A stretch of 24,311 nucleotides of DNA from a virus. Under the pieces are notes generated by a model. It saw only the letters and a list, made by a program, of their open reading frames with translations. It was not told the DNA's origin and made no database searches. Positions 6,213 through 13,780 of the stretch are shown one piece after another. Made by a program: the position numbers and the translations under genes. The stretch spans positions 1 through 24,311 of IMG/VR virus record IMGVR_UViG_3300028115_000111. One strand, 5' to 3'. How positions within the stretch are numbered: the stretch's first letter is position 1; each line of letters opens with the position of its first letter.

Positions 6213-7285
6213 TAAAAAACGAGCGAGCTTGGAAGGGTGTCCCGAAGATGTCGGGTTCATCAGTCTACGAAAATATGCTGTGCAAAGCTCGCTTTAAAGC
6301 CTCACAGAAATTTAAGGATTACGACACATCCGATGCAACCCAAGGCACAGAATTGCACTCTTATATGGAAAACGGAACTCCGATTGATGATATACTTGAT
6401 TCTAGTCATGCGTTCATCATTCAAGAGTGCCGAAGAATGGAGGCAGAAGTAACCAAGATTTTTGGGTTGCAGGGTGAAGTGATTAGGGAACTTAGGTTGT
6501 GGTTACTCAATGATGAAGGCATTGGTGTCCTCTCTGGTCAGATCGATTATCTAGAAATCGATGGAGAGGATGCCAGCGTCATCGATTACAAAATGCTCTA
6601 TGGTCATTACGAAGAGGCGTCGAAGAATAAGCAGTTGCAGGTTTATGCTACACTTGTGATGCAAAACTACCCCCAGGTGAAACGCGTGAGGGTAGCTCTT
6701 CTACAACCTGCCATTGGAAAGTGGACTCAGGGAGTAATGGGTCGTGATCTATCTGACATGCTAGCAATTAAACTAAGAAAGTTAGCTATCGAGGTAGAGG
6801 CAGAGGATGCACCGATGACCGCAGGTCACCTACAATGCAAGTACTGCAAGGCTCTAGCACACTGCCCTGCTGCATTTAAATTAATTAAAGATGAAATTGA
6901 TAAAGAAACTGATATGGAAAATATTTCAAACGAAGAATTGGCTGAAAAAATGGAGCGGGTCGGACTTATTGAAAGGTTTGGCAAAAGCGTTAAATCGACT
7001 GCGAAAGGTCGTCTTGAGAGTGGTATTGATATTCCTGGTTGGAAGCTGCGTAATACTGGAAGTGTTACTTCCTTTGATGCTGTGGGTGCGTCTGAAATTC
7101 TGTTTTCTGCGAATCTACCTGTTAAGGAATTCCTCCAAGCTACGAAGATTTCTGAACCAGACCTAATAAAGATATGGGCTGAGCATACTGATCAGTCTAA
7201 GGGGGATGCAAAGAAGGATCTTCGCACACGGTTGGAACAGGTCATGTTCCGTAAGGAAAAAGCAAAGTCGGTTTCGGCAGCATGA
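6203..7285 (+). CDS. PD-(D/E)XK (RecB/Cas4-like, DUF2800-type) exonuclease
   Basis: A 360-residue nuclease of the PD-(D/E)XK fold. GTELH at residues 48-52 supplies the RecB-type His. GQIDY at 112-116 gives the metal-binding Asp115, and VIDYK at 126-130 gives Asp128 and Lys130. QLQVYA near 144-149 is the following Gln-Tyr helix. A cysteine group QCKYCKALAHC (212, 215, 221) follows, similar to the Fe-S-anchoring cysteines of RecB/Cas4 nucleases, though a fourth is not clear. The extra C-terminal domain (about 235-360) is typical of phage DUF2800 proteins. Expected to resect DNA ends for the adjacent annealing protein, as in lambda Exo/Beta. It overlaps RusA by 4 bases. Confidence 0.85.
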   Translation: MGIVKNERAWKGVPKMSGSSVYENMLCKARFKASQKFKDYDTSDATQGTELHSYMENGTPIDDILDSSHAFIIQECRRMEAEVTKIFGLQGEVIRELRLWLLNDEGIGVLSGQIDYLEIDGEDASVIDYKMLYGHYEEASKNKQLQVYATLVMQNYPQVKRVRVALLQPAIGKWTQGVMGRDLSDMLAIKLRKLAIEVEAEDAPMTAGHLQCKYCKALAHCPAAFKLIKDEIDKETDMENISNEELAEKMERVGLIERFGKSVKSTAKGRLESGIDIPGWKLRNTGSVTSFDAVGASEILFSANLPVKEFLQATKISEPDLIKIWAEHTDQSKGDAKKDLRTRLEQVMFRKEKAKSVSAA

Positions 7286-7719
7286 AGGCATTTACCATTA
7301 GATGCAATCCACCGAGATCCACTGCACAATCATCAAAACGAGTAGGAGTTAAAAAGAATGGAATCCCATTTTCGTATACCACCGCCAAGGGAAAGCAACA
7401 GGAAGCAGACTTTGCTAGCCTCCTCATGCCTTATGTTCCTGAGAGACCTCTGGAAGGCCCTTTGGCACTTACAATCATTTATAAGTTCCCTTTTCTTAAG
7501 TCTGAGAAACGAGCAGTCAAAGATAAGGGTTGGACTTGGCACTTTACTAAGCCTGATGCTGACAATTTGGTCAAAATGTTTCAGGACTGCATGGGCAAGT
7601 TGCTTTTTTACAACTCGGATGCTCAAGTCGTGGATCTGCAGATTCAAAAGATAAGATCACAGAATGCAGGTATTTATATTTGGCTAAGGGAGGTGGAAGA
7701 TGAAGCGCTTAGAAATTAG
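7282..7719 (+). CDS. rusA: RusA-type Holliday junction resolvase
   Basis: A 145-residue endonuclease that cuts four-way junctions. The signature is TKPDADNLVKMFQDCMGKLL (residues 89-108), with Asp92 and Asp94 plus Asp102 as metal ligands. FYNSDAQVVDLQIQK follows with Asp113. The N-terminal CNPPRSTAQSSKR and the basic surface are also usual for the family. It lies between the recombination nuclease (ATGA overlap) and the primosome candidate. It completes a repair set of annealase, exonuclease and resolvase, useful for resolving branched replication products before packaging. Confidence 0.88.
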   Translation: MKAFTIRCNPPRSTAQSSKRVGVKKNGIPFSYTTAKGKQQEADFASLLMPYVPERPLEGPLALTIIYKFPFLKSEKRAVKDKGWTWHFTKPDADNLVKMFQDCMGKLLFYNSDAQVVDLQIQKIRSQNAGIYIWLREVEDEALRN

Positions 7720-8242
7720 ACTATCTCCTAACATTGAAGCTAGGCTTGATGCTTTGTCTGACTTTAGTGGTCTAGATCGACAAGGTTTGTTTCTTGCTGC
7801 ACTAGCTAGCTACCATCCTGAGATTAAGGTTGAAGTTAAGCCACAGCGTACTCGTAAGCCAAGGGCTGAGAAAACATTGGGTGAAGGAAATAAGCCTAAA
7901 AACTTAGAAGAGGTAGTTAAGTTTTTTAAATCAAAGGACATTCCTGAGCCAGTTGAACCTAAAGCTCAACTTTTCTTTAGCCACTATGAAGCTAAAGGGT
8001 GGGTCATGGGGAAAAACCCCATAAAGCAATGGGGGCAGTGCCTTACCTCATGGATTAGAAATAATGCTGAATGGAGGCCTGTCATCAGTCACAAAAAAGA
8101 AAATGTGTCCATCGATGAGTTCATGGATTGGGCTTCAAATAACAGAAAGCCTGTATTTGAGAAATACAGAGGCACTACAGACATTAACGAAATTGACCAA
8201 CTTTATATAGATGAATTTTGCGACAACAGAGATAAAAACTGA
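7700..8242 (+). CDS. Probable helicase loader/primosomal protein
   Basis: A 180-residue protein directly before, and overlapping by 32 bases, the DnaB-type helicase. Residues 1-40 look like a short ribbon-helix-helix or dimerisation segment (RLEIRLSPNIEARLDALSDF), followed by a basic linker (QRTRKPRAEK). The C-terminal part has FFSHYEAKGWVMGKNPIKQW and CLTSWIRNNAEW, a helical motif of the kind seen near the C-terminus of phage primosomal/DnaD- or DnaT-like proteins. Its position makes loading of the helicase on the phage origin likely, but the family match is from memory of the motif only. Confidence 0.6.
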   Translation: MKRLEIRLSPNIEARLDALSDFSGLDRQGLFLAALASYHPEIKVEVKPQRTRKPRAEKTLGEGNKPKNLEEVVKFFKSKDIPEPVEPKAQLFFSHYEAKGWVMGKNPIKQWGQCLTSWIRNNAEWRPVISHKKENVSIDEFMDWASNNRKPVFEKYRGTTDINEIDQLYIDEFCDNRDKN

Positions 8243-9482
8243 TTACCAAGCTGAGAGGGGTCTTATTAGCACCATGTTGAAAGATGCTAATTTGATTGAT
8301 GACTGCATTGATGCTGGTGTTTCCACGGAGTGGTTTTCTGACCCTCACTGCCAACAACTTTGGCTGGCTGTTCAGGACTGCGACAAAACTAGTGAAGTAA
8401 TCGATGTGGATATTATGCTTCAATTTGATTCCGAGGAGCGGTCGTGGGTGACTGACATCATCCATTCTTGCGACACTAGCACAGGATTTAATAGATATTT
8501 TGAGAAGTGCAAAGACGACTTTAGGCGTAGGCAACTCCGTAAAATCGTTCTTGAGGTCAGTGACCTCATCGATGAGCAAGTTCCCACTGACTCTATTATA
8601 GAGGCAGCTGATCGTGACTTAACTAGCATGAGTCTCGAAACTAAGGATCCGACTCGATCAGCTTCCGATGTCGTGGATTCTATGTGGGTAAACATAAAAA
8701 AACGAATGGAAGTTGATGGTATGTCGGGGATCCCTTCAGGTATAGGCGAATTAGATCGCATGACATTTGGTTGGCAGCCAAGTGACCTTGTAGTTTTGGC
8801 AGCACGAACTTCGGTAGGTAAGACTGCATTTGGATGCGAACTAGCATTATCTGCACTTAAAAACAGCAAGAATGTTTTATTCTTTAGTTTAGAGATGAAG
8901 GCAGAAGCAGTCATGCAAAGACTCATATCTAATGTATCTGAAGTTCCATTAGGATACATAATAGACAAGACAGCAAGACCTGAGGACTTAAACAAGTATC
9001 AGGAAGCTATGATGTGGATGAAGTCTAAGAATTTTTGGATCGATGACAGAGGTATGATCAACTCAGCCCAAGTAAGATCCAAAGCTAGGAAGCTAGCGCG
9101 TAAAGGATTGGATTTTATCGTAGTAGATTATGCGCAAAAGATGTCAGCTATTGATCCTCGCATGCCTCGTGAACAACAGGTTGCCGAGATCGCAGGATCC
9201 ATGAAGGCACTAGCAATGGAACTTAATATTCCGATTATAATGCTCAGTCAGCTAAATCGGGGTGCAGATGAATTAAATCGTAAGCCTAGGCTTTCCGATA
9301 TTCGGGAGTCGGGAGCCATTGAGCAGGATGCAGATGTGGTTGCTCTTCTATGGAGGCAGAATGATGACCCCGATCAAACAGTAATTTCAATAAGTAAGCA
9401 GCGCCAAGGACGGTGTGGTGACGTCGAGGTCTGCTTTAAACCAAAAATCCAAAAATTCACACCACGACCCAAATTATCATGA
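8211..9482 (+). CDS. dnaB: Replicative DnaB-type helicase
   Basis: A 423-residue hexameric helicase that unwinds DNA ahead of the fork. The N-terminal domain (about 10-110) resembles DnaB-N, which contacts primase. The RecA-like ATPase has GIGELDRMTFGWQPSDLVV, Walker A ARTSVGKT (198-205), SLEMK with catalytic Glu228, Walker B FIVVDYAQ with Asp306, SQLNRG and RLSDIRESGAIEQDADVV. It ends with an arginine finger-like ISKQRQGRCG. Walker A has T-S-V where most DnaB proteins have P-S-M, which is a tolerated change. No primase domain is fused. The stop overlaps the SSB start (ATGA). Confidence 0.92.
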   Translation: MNFATTEIKTDYQAERGLISTMLKDANLIDDCIDAGVSTEWFSDPHCQQLWLAVQDCDKTSEVIDVDIMLQFDSEERSWVTDIIHSCDTSTGFNRYFEKCKDDFRRRQLRKIVLEVSDLIDEQVPTDSIIEAADRDLTSMSLETKDPTRSASDVVDSMWVNIKKRMEVDGMSGIPSGIGELDRMTFGWQPSDLVVLAARTSVGKTAFGCELALSALKNSKNVLFFSLEMKAEAVMQRLISNVSEVPLGYIIDKTARPEDLNKYQEAMMWMKSKNFWIDDRGMINSAQVRSKARKLARKGLDFIVVDYAQKMSAIDPRMPREQQVAEIAGSMKALAMELNIPIIMLSQLNRGADELNRKPRLSDIRESGAIEQDADVVALLWRQNDDPDQTVISISKQRQGRCGDVEVCFKPKIQKFTPRPKLS

Positions 9483-9880
9483 GTTCTTACTCCAAAGCAC
9501 AATTCATGGGACGGTTAACAGCCGATCCTACAACTAAAACGATTGGCGATGCTACCCTGTGTACCTTCAGCCTAGCCATTAACGAAACAGTTAAAGGTGA
9601 GCGGACTGCTTCCTTTTATGATTTCGAGGCATGGAGACAGGCTGGTGACTACATCGCTAAGTATGCCAAAAAGGGCGATGCTGTTTATCTAGATGCCGAC
9701 ATCAAACAGGACAAGTTTGAGGGCAAGGATGGTAAACCACAGCGTAAAGTTAAGTTCGTTGTGAAACCAATGAGCTTCGGCTTTGCAGCTGGTAATAAGG
9801 ATGATAATGCTGCTGCACCTAAGGCTCCTGCTAAGGTAGCAGTTAATGTCCCTGAAGATGACGAGGATGTACCCTACTGA
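9479..9880 (+). CDS. ssb: Single-stranded DNA-binding protein
   Basis: A 133-residue SSB with one OB-fold (residues 1-105). Conserved elements are FMGRLTADPTTK, FSLAINETVKG, YDFEAWRQAGDYIAKYAKKG and VKPMSFG. The linker is Ala/Pro/Lys-rich, and the acidic tail EDDEDVPY corresponds to the DDDIPF-type tip that recruits replication and repair partners. It protects single strands made by the helicase and nuclease encoded just upstream. It overlaps DnaB by 4 bases and the next gene by 1 base, so coupled translation is likely. Confidence 0.92.
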   Translation: MSSYSKAQFMGRLTADPTTKTIGDATLCTFSLAINETVKGERTASFYDFEAWRQAGDYIAKYAKKGDAVYLDADIKQDKFEGKDGKPQRKVKFVVKPMSFGFAAGNKDDNAAAPKAPAKVAVNVPEDDEDVPY

Positions 9881-10068
9881 TGGCTACAAAACTTCTCAAA
9901 AACCTATCGAGAGAAACTAACTCTGATGACGGCAATGGGCGTGACTTAATTGTCACGCTCAATGCCGAGCTTCAGACCATTGATTTCAAACCGAAAGGTA
10001 GGACAGCAAAAGCTATAGTTAGGCTACCAATCTCGAAAATTTATCAACTAGTAAAAAACGCACAATGA
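9880..10068 (+). CDS. Small hypothetical protein after SSB
   Basis: A 62-residue basic protein starting on the last base of the SSB stop (TGATG) and ending in an ATGA overlap with the next gene. The sequence DLIVTLNAELQTIDFKPKGR suggests two beta strands, and the rest is short and basic. No motif is recognised. Its tight position in the replication operon suggests expression with SSB and the helicase. Confidence 0.65.
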   Translation: MATKLLKNLSRETNSDDGNGRDLIVTLNAELQTIDFKPKGRTAKAIVRLPISKIYQLVKNAQ

Positions 10069-10304
10069 GCGAAGAAAAAACAGAAGAACAAACTGCAGAA
10101 GAAGAAGCAGCTAAAAAGTGGGACTCACTCACTTTGGAGCAAAAGCTTAATGTTGTTGGAAATAATGCCATGTCTCGAAGCGAGGCGTATCAAAGACTTG
10201 AGTCTATTTTGGAGAAAATTGAGGCAATTGCCACCAAGGTAGAAAACCTAGAGCTTAAAAGTAAGCTTCAGGTAATCGAAGGTGGACAAGAATCTACTTC
10301 ATGA
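10065..10304 (+). CDS. Small acidic coiled-coil protein
   Basis: A 79-residue, mostly helical protein. The N-terminus is Glu-rich (SEEKTEEQTAEEEAAKKW). Residues 40-70 form a probable coiled coil (RLESILEKIEAIATKVENLE). It starts in an ATGA overlap with the preceding gene, and its stop lies at the base of a GC-rich hairpin pair. The function is unknown; it may be an oligomerisation partner of replication proteins. Confidence 0.65.
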   Translation: MSEEKTEEQTAEEEAAKKWDSLTLEQKLNVVGNNAMSRSEAYQRLESILEKIEAIATKVENLELKSKLQVIEGGQESTS

Positions 10305-10521
10305 CCTTGGGGTAGGGTCATATGGGGCGGGGGAAATTCCCCTGCCCCTTTATTTCTCGCCCGGGGAGTTTCACAAAATAAGGTTAGAGATTGATCAAGC
10401 AGTAGATAAATTCTGGGCAAAAGATCAAATCCGCGGTTGGGATAAAAATGGCGAAAGAATAGGAACAGGTATTCCCAGAGTGAAACCTAGTTTTCTAAGA
10501 AACAATGAGTACTCAATTTGA
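10282..10521 (+). CDS. Hypothetical protein spanning a hairpin region
   Basis: A 79-residue frame with a GTG start at 10282, overlapping the previous gene by 23 bases and the next by 17. The C-terminal half (FHKIRLEIDQAVDKFWAKDQ and onward) looks like genuine protein. The N-terminal part is encoded by two adjacent hairpins, one of terminator type, and may be untranslated leader; no ATG exists in the frame. So either the gene starts at GTG and carries a structure inside its coding region, or the true start is a non-ATG codon further in. No family is recognised. Confidence 0.5.
   Translation: MDKNLLHDLGVGSYGAGEIPLPLYFSPGEFHKIRLEIDQAVDKFWAKDQIRGWDKNGERIGTGIPRVKPSFLRNNEYSI
10301..10357 (+). terminator. 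GC-rich hairpin pair, terminator-like
   Basis: ATGACC (10301-10306) pairs with GGTCAT (10316-10321). Directly after it, GGGGCGGGG (from 10324) pairs with CCCCTGCCCC (to 10348) around GAAATT, with one mismatch. TTTATTTCT follows, as in an intrinsic terminator. It sits just after the stop at 10304 but inside the next open frame, so it may be an attenuating terminator between the replication genes and the distal genes. Confidence 0.55.
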
Positions 10522-10750
10522 GGTACAATATCTTGAGGCACAAAGGTTTCTCTTAACATCACTCCAAAACCCACAAAATGTACATCTAGTGGATCTAGAA
10601 GAATATGACGGATTCGGTGAATGTTCATGTGAGTATTTCCATTTTAAAATTGGCCCTAAACTAAAGGCAGGAAAAAAACCATTTAAAGTATGCAGACATA
10701 TAAGATCAGTGAGGCAGTTAATTCAGAAGAATTTACCCTCCCCTCAGTAA
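10505..10750 (+). CDS. SWIM-like zinc-finger small protein
   Basis: An 81-residue protein with Cys40-Cys42 (GECSCEYFHF), a basic loop (KLKAGKKPFK) and Cys63-His65 (VCRHIRSVRQ). This CxC...CxH arrangement is that of a SWIM zinc finger, a small domain linked to DNA or protein binding in recombination factors and other enzymes. Similar stand-alone SWIM-like proteins occur in phages beside replication genes. It overlaps the kinase gene by 61 bases. The zinc-site residues are all present; the partner and role are unknown. Confidence 0.7.
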   Translation: MSTQFEVQYLEAQRFLLTSLQNPQNVHLVDLEEYDGFGECSCEYFHFKIGPKLKAGKKPFKVCRHIRSVRQLIQKNLPSPQ

Positions 10751-11223
10751 TAGGACTTACCGGCCCCAAAGGTGTTGGTAAAACAACATTCGCGCAAAAG
10801 ATTGGCGGAGAAATTTTAAGTCTTTCTTTACCGATTAAGAAGATGCTGGAGGTAATCATACCCTCAAAGTATTTATACAACTTAAAGGAAGAACAGATTC
10901 CAGGGTTCCCCGAGGGCATAACAGCTAGGCACTGTTTACAGACCTTGGGGACTGAGTGGGGACGAGCGATGCATCCAGACATATGGATCGCTCCTGTTCA
11001 CGACAGGATCGCAGACCTAATAGCCTGGGCAAGTGCTACAGATCACCAATGTTTCAGATGCGTAGTAGATGACATCCGATTCCCGAATGAGGCAAAGATG
11101 ATCCACGATTTAGGGGGAGAGGTATGGAGAATCAAGAGAGATAGCTTTAAGCCATTAGAAGATAGTCACTCAAGTGAGTGTGGGTTACCAGAGGATCAAA
11201 TTGATAAGGAAATAATAGTTTGA
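10690..11223 (+). CDS. Deoxynucleoside monophosphate kinase
   Basis: A 177-residue P-loop kinase expected to convert dNMPs from degraded host DNA to dNDPs for phage DNA synthesis. GLTGPKGVGKTT (residues 22-33) is the Walker A. LQTLGTEWGRAM and DIWIAPVHDR are the substrate-site segments of T4 gp1-like/AAA dNMP kinases. CVVDDIRFPNEAKMI is the highly characteristic Walker B-like segment, and GGEVWRI follows. The length is a little shorter than usual for the family. The ATG lies inside the preceding gene (61-base overlap). The stop overlaps the next TTG start. Confidence 0.85.
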   Translation: MQTYKISEAVNSEEFTLPSVIGLTGPKGVGKTTFAQKIGGEILSLSLPIKKMLEVIIPSKYLYNLKEEQIPGFPEGITARHCLQTLGTEWGRAMHPDIWIAPVHDRIADLIAWASATDHQCFRCVVDDIRFPNEAKMIHDLGGEVWRIKRDSFKPLEDSHSSECGLPEDQIDKEIIV

Positions 11224-11687
11224 AACTAGAGCTTACAGAAGCAGAGTACAACCTCTGCCAAATCCTAGGCAGGATGAGGAGCCTTATAAGTAGAGGCACA
11301 GGCGTAAAGGATGCCAAGATGGGGAAACAAGATGGCTCGGAAGCAGATGTAATGGGAGCAGTAGCTGAGTATGCATTCGCTAAGAAGTTTAATTGCTTCC
11401 CTGACTTTGCTCCCGAAGCTAGAAGCGGAAGTTACGATGGAGTTCTTAAAGGGAATAGGTATGATATAAAATCATCTAACTACCCTAATGCTAGGCTTCT
11501 AAGTACACTTAAAGTTAACCAAGATATTGACTTCTATGTACTCGCAATAGTCGATGGAAGGTCGGTAGACATTAAAGGTTGGGCATGGAAGAAGGACTTG
11601 ATTCGACAAGAGAATATTAAGGACTTGGGTCATGGGAAAGGATACTGCCTAGACCAAAGGAATCTGAAGGCATTTAATGTTACTTAA
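11220..11687 (+). CDS. PD-(D/E)XK-fold nuclease-like protein
   Basis: A 155-residue protein starting with TTG at 11220, overlapping the kinase stop. GAVAEYAFAKKF (Glu), YDGVLKGNRYDIKSS (Asp...Asp-Ile-Lys) and the following strand FYVLAIVDG fit a minimal PD-(D/E)XK nuclease core, E...D...(D/E)xK. GWAWKKDLIRQENIK then resembles the C-terminal part of small phage nucleases that cut or nick DNA. The function could be host DNA degradation or a repair role. It is the last gene before the fibre gene. The fold is inferred from motif spacing only. Confidence 0.65.
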   Translation: MKLELTEAEYNLCQILGRMRSLISRGTGVKDAKMGKQDGSEADVMGAVAEYAFAKKFNCFPDFAPEARSGSYDGVLKGNRYDIKSSNYPNARLLSTLKVNQDIDFYVLAIVDGRSVDIKGWAWKKDLIRQENIKDLGHGKGYCLDQRNLKAFNVT

Positions 11688-11728
11688 TATACTTGATAAC
11701 AGATTCGCTTAAGCTTAAAATAAACCTT

Positions 11729-12787
11729 ATGGGAATTAAATACAATGGGGTCGACGTCACAAGTTTGACTTACAATGGGAATACGGTAAACGAACTAGTT
11801 TACAACGGATCATCAGTATACACTTCAGCCCCCGCCGGAGAACACTATGCATTTAACACAAGTAATCTTAGTGCATCACAGATAGACGACATCAATGCAG
11901 GAAATACTGTAAGTGTTCCTATTACTGACACTACCGAAAGTATTCGTTTCAGTCCTGCGACATTTGGTCTACAAAAGGAATTCACAGTGGAACCAGATGG
12001 AACCGTCTTCTTTCCAGGTCATGTAACTGCGAACAATGCTGGCTCGCCTGCTCAAAACAGTATCAACCTCCTTTCAAATAAAGGAATTGGAGAAGAGTAT
12101 ACCTCCGTGGGAAAACAAGTGCCAAAATCTGGATCTATTTGGTTTAAGCCAAACTTAGGCCTTGCTGATGGACTCGATCATAGTACGAGAAGCCAGTATC
12201 TCCTTTGCGATAGTCTGCGAATAAATGGGTATTTTTCTACCCTCAATAATGGCATTTTAGTATCAATGGAACCTTTGAGCAACTTTGCTAGTATGGGTTC
12301 TTATGACACCGTATTTTCGCTAACCTGCTATAAGTACAACCCTCACGGTTTTCGCACAACATTCACTGGGGCAGGTGTACAGATGAGTGGAAACAGTAAT
12401 GCCGTCACAGCAAAAGTTTTAAAAACACAATTAGCTAGTGATTTTGTCGTAGATTCATGGCACCATATGGCTTGGAGCATAGATCCTGGTAATTCACTTG
12501 GATCTATTGATCTATGGCTTGATGGACAATATGAGTCAAAGACAACTATAACTGCAGGTCTCACTGACGAGGAGAGGTTGAGACCTTACATAGGGAGAAC
12601 TGATACTACCTTTAACTGGTATAATAATGATGTTTTTATGATTGGAGGCAGACAGTATTACACTCTCAAGGGTGTAAACTTTCATGGTCACATTGGGCAG
12701 GTAGATGTATACACGAATAAAGCTTTAAGCGCTGCAGAAGCTTTATCTATCTACGACACTCAAAAAGGAACTTACGGGATAACTTAG
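11729..12787 (+). CDS. LamG/concanavalin-like phage fibre or receptor-binding protein
   Basis: A 352-residue protein. The N-terminal segment has three YNG motifs (IKYNGVDVTSLTYNGN and LVYNGSSVYT), a repeat often seen at the virion-attached end of phage tail or fibre proteins. The C-terminal ~200 residues look like a LamG/concanavalin A jelly roll: DSWHHMAWSIDPG, IDLWLDGQYES, RPYIGRTD, HGHIGQVDVYTNKALSAAEA and a closing LSIYDTQKGTYG. Such domains bind sugars or surface proteins, so host recognition is likely. A longer frame starts at a TTG (11693), but the ATG at 11729 directly before the YNG repeat is better. No ribosome site is obvious. Being in the replication operon rather than a tail operon is odd. 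Confidence 0.75.
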   Translation: MGIKYNGVDVTSLTYNGNTVNELVYNGSSVYTSAPAGEHYAFNTSNLSASQIDDINAGNTVSVPITDTTESIRFSPATFGLQKEFTVEPDGTVFFPGHVTANNAGSPAQNSINLLSNKGIGEEYTSVGKQVPKSGSIWFKPNLGLADGLDHSTRSQYLLCDSLRINGYFSTLNNGILVSMEPLSNFASMGSYDTVFSLTCYKYNPHGFRTTFTGAGVQMSGNSNAVTAKVLKTQLASDFVVDSWHHMAWSIDPGNSLGSIDLWLDGQYESKTTITAGLTDEERLRPYIGRTDTTFNWYNNDVFMIGGRQYYTLKGVNFHGHIGQVDVYTNKALSAAEALSIYDTQKGTYGIT

Positions 12788-12816
12788 TAACCTATTTATC
12801 TTGATTACTTTAGGTA

Positions 12817-12843
12817 AATTGGTTATTGTATTGATAACCAATT
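12817..12843 (+). promoter_or_regulatory. Perfect 10-bp inverted repeat between the fibre gene and a small gene
   Basis: AATTGGTTAT at 12817-12826 pairs perfectly with ATAACCAATT at 12834-12843 around a 7-base loop. It is AT-rich with no T-tract after it, and ends 6 bases before an ATG. It could be an operator or a hairpin that occludes the start of the next gene, more than a terminator. Confidence 0.5.
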
Positions 12844-12849
12844 ATCTAA

Positions 12850-13050
12850 ATGACGTATGCATTGACATATGGGGATTATGCTCCCGACACCCTTGGGGTG
12901 ACGGTACAGGATCGAATTCACTCGTTAGAGCAATGGCGTAACTTATGTATCGATGTCGAATCTGATGCTCGGCAAAAAGCCGTTCAAGCAACAGAAGATA
13001 TCAGAAGGCTCAAAGGCACTTCCCTAGAGGAAGATGATAATGAGCTATGA
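12850..13050 (+). CDS. Small hypothetical protein
   Basis: A 66-residue acidic, mostly helical protein (TLGVTVQDRIHSLEQWRNLC) ending in EEDDNEL. The ATG follows a 10-bp inverted repeat, and no ribosome site is visible. It is the last plus-strand gene before a convergent minus-strand block. The function is unknown. Confidence 0.6.
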   Translation: MTYALTYGDYAPDTLGVTVQDRIHSLEQWRNLCIDVESDARQKAVQATEDIRRLKGTSLEEDDNEL

Positions 13051-13092
13051 ACATGTATGAGCTGTGAACATATAATTCTATACATGGTTACA

Positions 13093-13398
13093 TTATTGAT
13101 TTTTATCGACGTATCGATCTAGTATAAAGCCTTTTTCCCTAGCCCAAGTCGGATTCCTGTGAATCCGATCATGGCATCCTCGGCATGTTGCAAGCCAAGT
13201 ACCTTCATCTAGGTAATACTTGCCTCTTCCCTTTCGGTGATGAATGTCTGTACTTTTTGATTTTGCACAGACCTCGCATAATGGCAATGTGGCTAGGAAG
13301 CTCGAGCGTTTCCTCGAATATTCTTTGGACTCTGCTTGCCTCTTCTTGGATACCCTCCTCATCGGCTTTTTTCTTTTTAGTGGAGTGTTTCTTTTCAT
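13093..13398 (-). CDS. HNH endonuclease-like protein
   Basis: A 101-residue protein with a basic N-terminus (TPLKRKKPMRRVSKKR) and an HNH-type core. Cys41-Cys44 (CEVC), the IHHRKGRG segment with His53-His54, and Cys72-Cys75-His76 (CRGCHDRIH) give two Cys pairs for structural zinc plus the catalytic His. NPTWAREKGFI closes the fold. Small phage HNH proteins of this type act as nickases linked to packaging, or as homing-like endonucleases. The absence of an intron or terminase beside it leaves the role open. It lies at the 3' end of a minus-strand block and overlaps the previous gene by 4 bases. Confidence 0.82.
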   Translation of the reverse strand: MKRNTPLKRKKPMRRVSKKRQAESKEYSRKRSSFLATLPLCEVCAKSKSTDIHHRKGRGKYYLDEGTWLATCRGCHDRIHRNPTWAREKGFILDRYVDKNQ

Positions 13399-13586
13399 TC
13401 TTCTGCATGTATATCTATGAAGTTCCTAAGGTGTGGCATAACAGCAAAGACATATTCATGTCCTAACTCATAAAGGTGAAAAAAGGTTCTCCAGTCGAAG
13501 TTTTGTCCTTTGACTTCCGCGATGATGAGCGTTTCTTCTGACTGCCATATGAATGTATGGATTCCTTTCTTAACCACTTGTTCCAT
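13395..13586 (-). CDS. Small hypothetical protein overlapping its upstream gene
   Basis: A 63-residue protein with a strongly protein-like pattern (GIHTFIWQSEETLIIAEVKG then FFHLYELGHEYVFAVMPHL), suggesting alternating beta strands. Its ATG lies inside the 13463-13780 gene, giving a 124-base overlap in another frame. The frame is open further upstream without an ATG, so a frameshift joining the two genes cannot be excluded. It ends in a 4-base overlap with the HNH gene. No known family is recognised. Confidence 0.55.
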   Translation of the reverse strand: MEQVVKKGIHTFIWQSEETLIIAEVKGQNFDWRTFFHLYELGHEYVFAVMPHLRNFIDIHAEE

Positions 13587-13780
13587 GCCTCTAACAATAG
13601 CGTAGCATCTGCCATATTGTCGGCTTTTGTAGGGATATTTGGCAATTTGCCTGTTTTGCTTAATCTAAGCCCGATATTTTGATAACCCATGAGTTCAGAG
13701 TAGTACTTTAAATAAACTTCCCCCTCCCCTTCTACTGCTCTTATTTCCCTGATGTAATCGGGAGCATTCAGACCCTTCAC
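13463..13780 (-). CDS. Hypothetical protein with Ser/Lys-rich C-terminus
   Basis: A 105-residue frame with a GTG start overlapping the upstream stop (GTGA). Residues 1-75 look like a normal folded domain (EVYLKYYSELMGYQNIGLRL and NIPTKADNMADATLLLEAW). The end (KKRSSSRKSKDKTSTG) is low-complexity and coincides exactly with the start of the overlapping gene, so it may be a by-product of the other frame. It is either a true dual-coding region or one gene split by a frameshift. The function is unknown. Confidence 0.55.
   Translation of the reverse strand: MKGLNAPDYIREIRAVEGEGEVYLKYYSELMGYQNIGLRLSKTGKLPNIPTKADNMADATLLLEAWNKWLRKESIHSYGSQKKRSSSRKSKDKTSTGEPFFTFMS

Noticed and set aside
13205-13408. 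67-residue minus-strand frame overlapping the HNH gene
   Set aside because: The HNH frame has clear zinc-site and His motifs; the other frame is low-complexity Lys/Glu and is a shadow.
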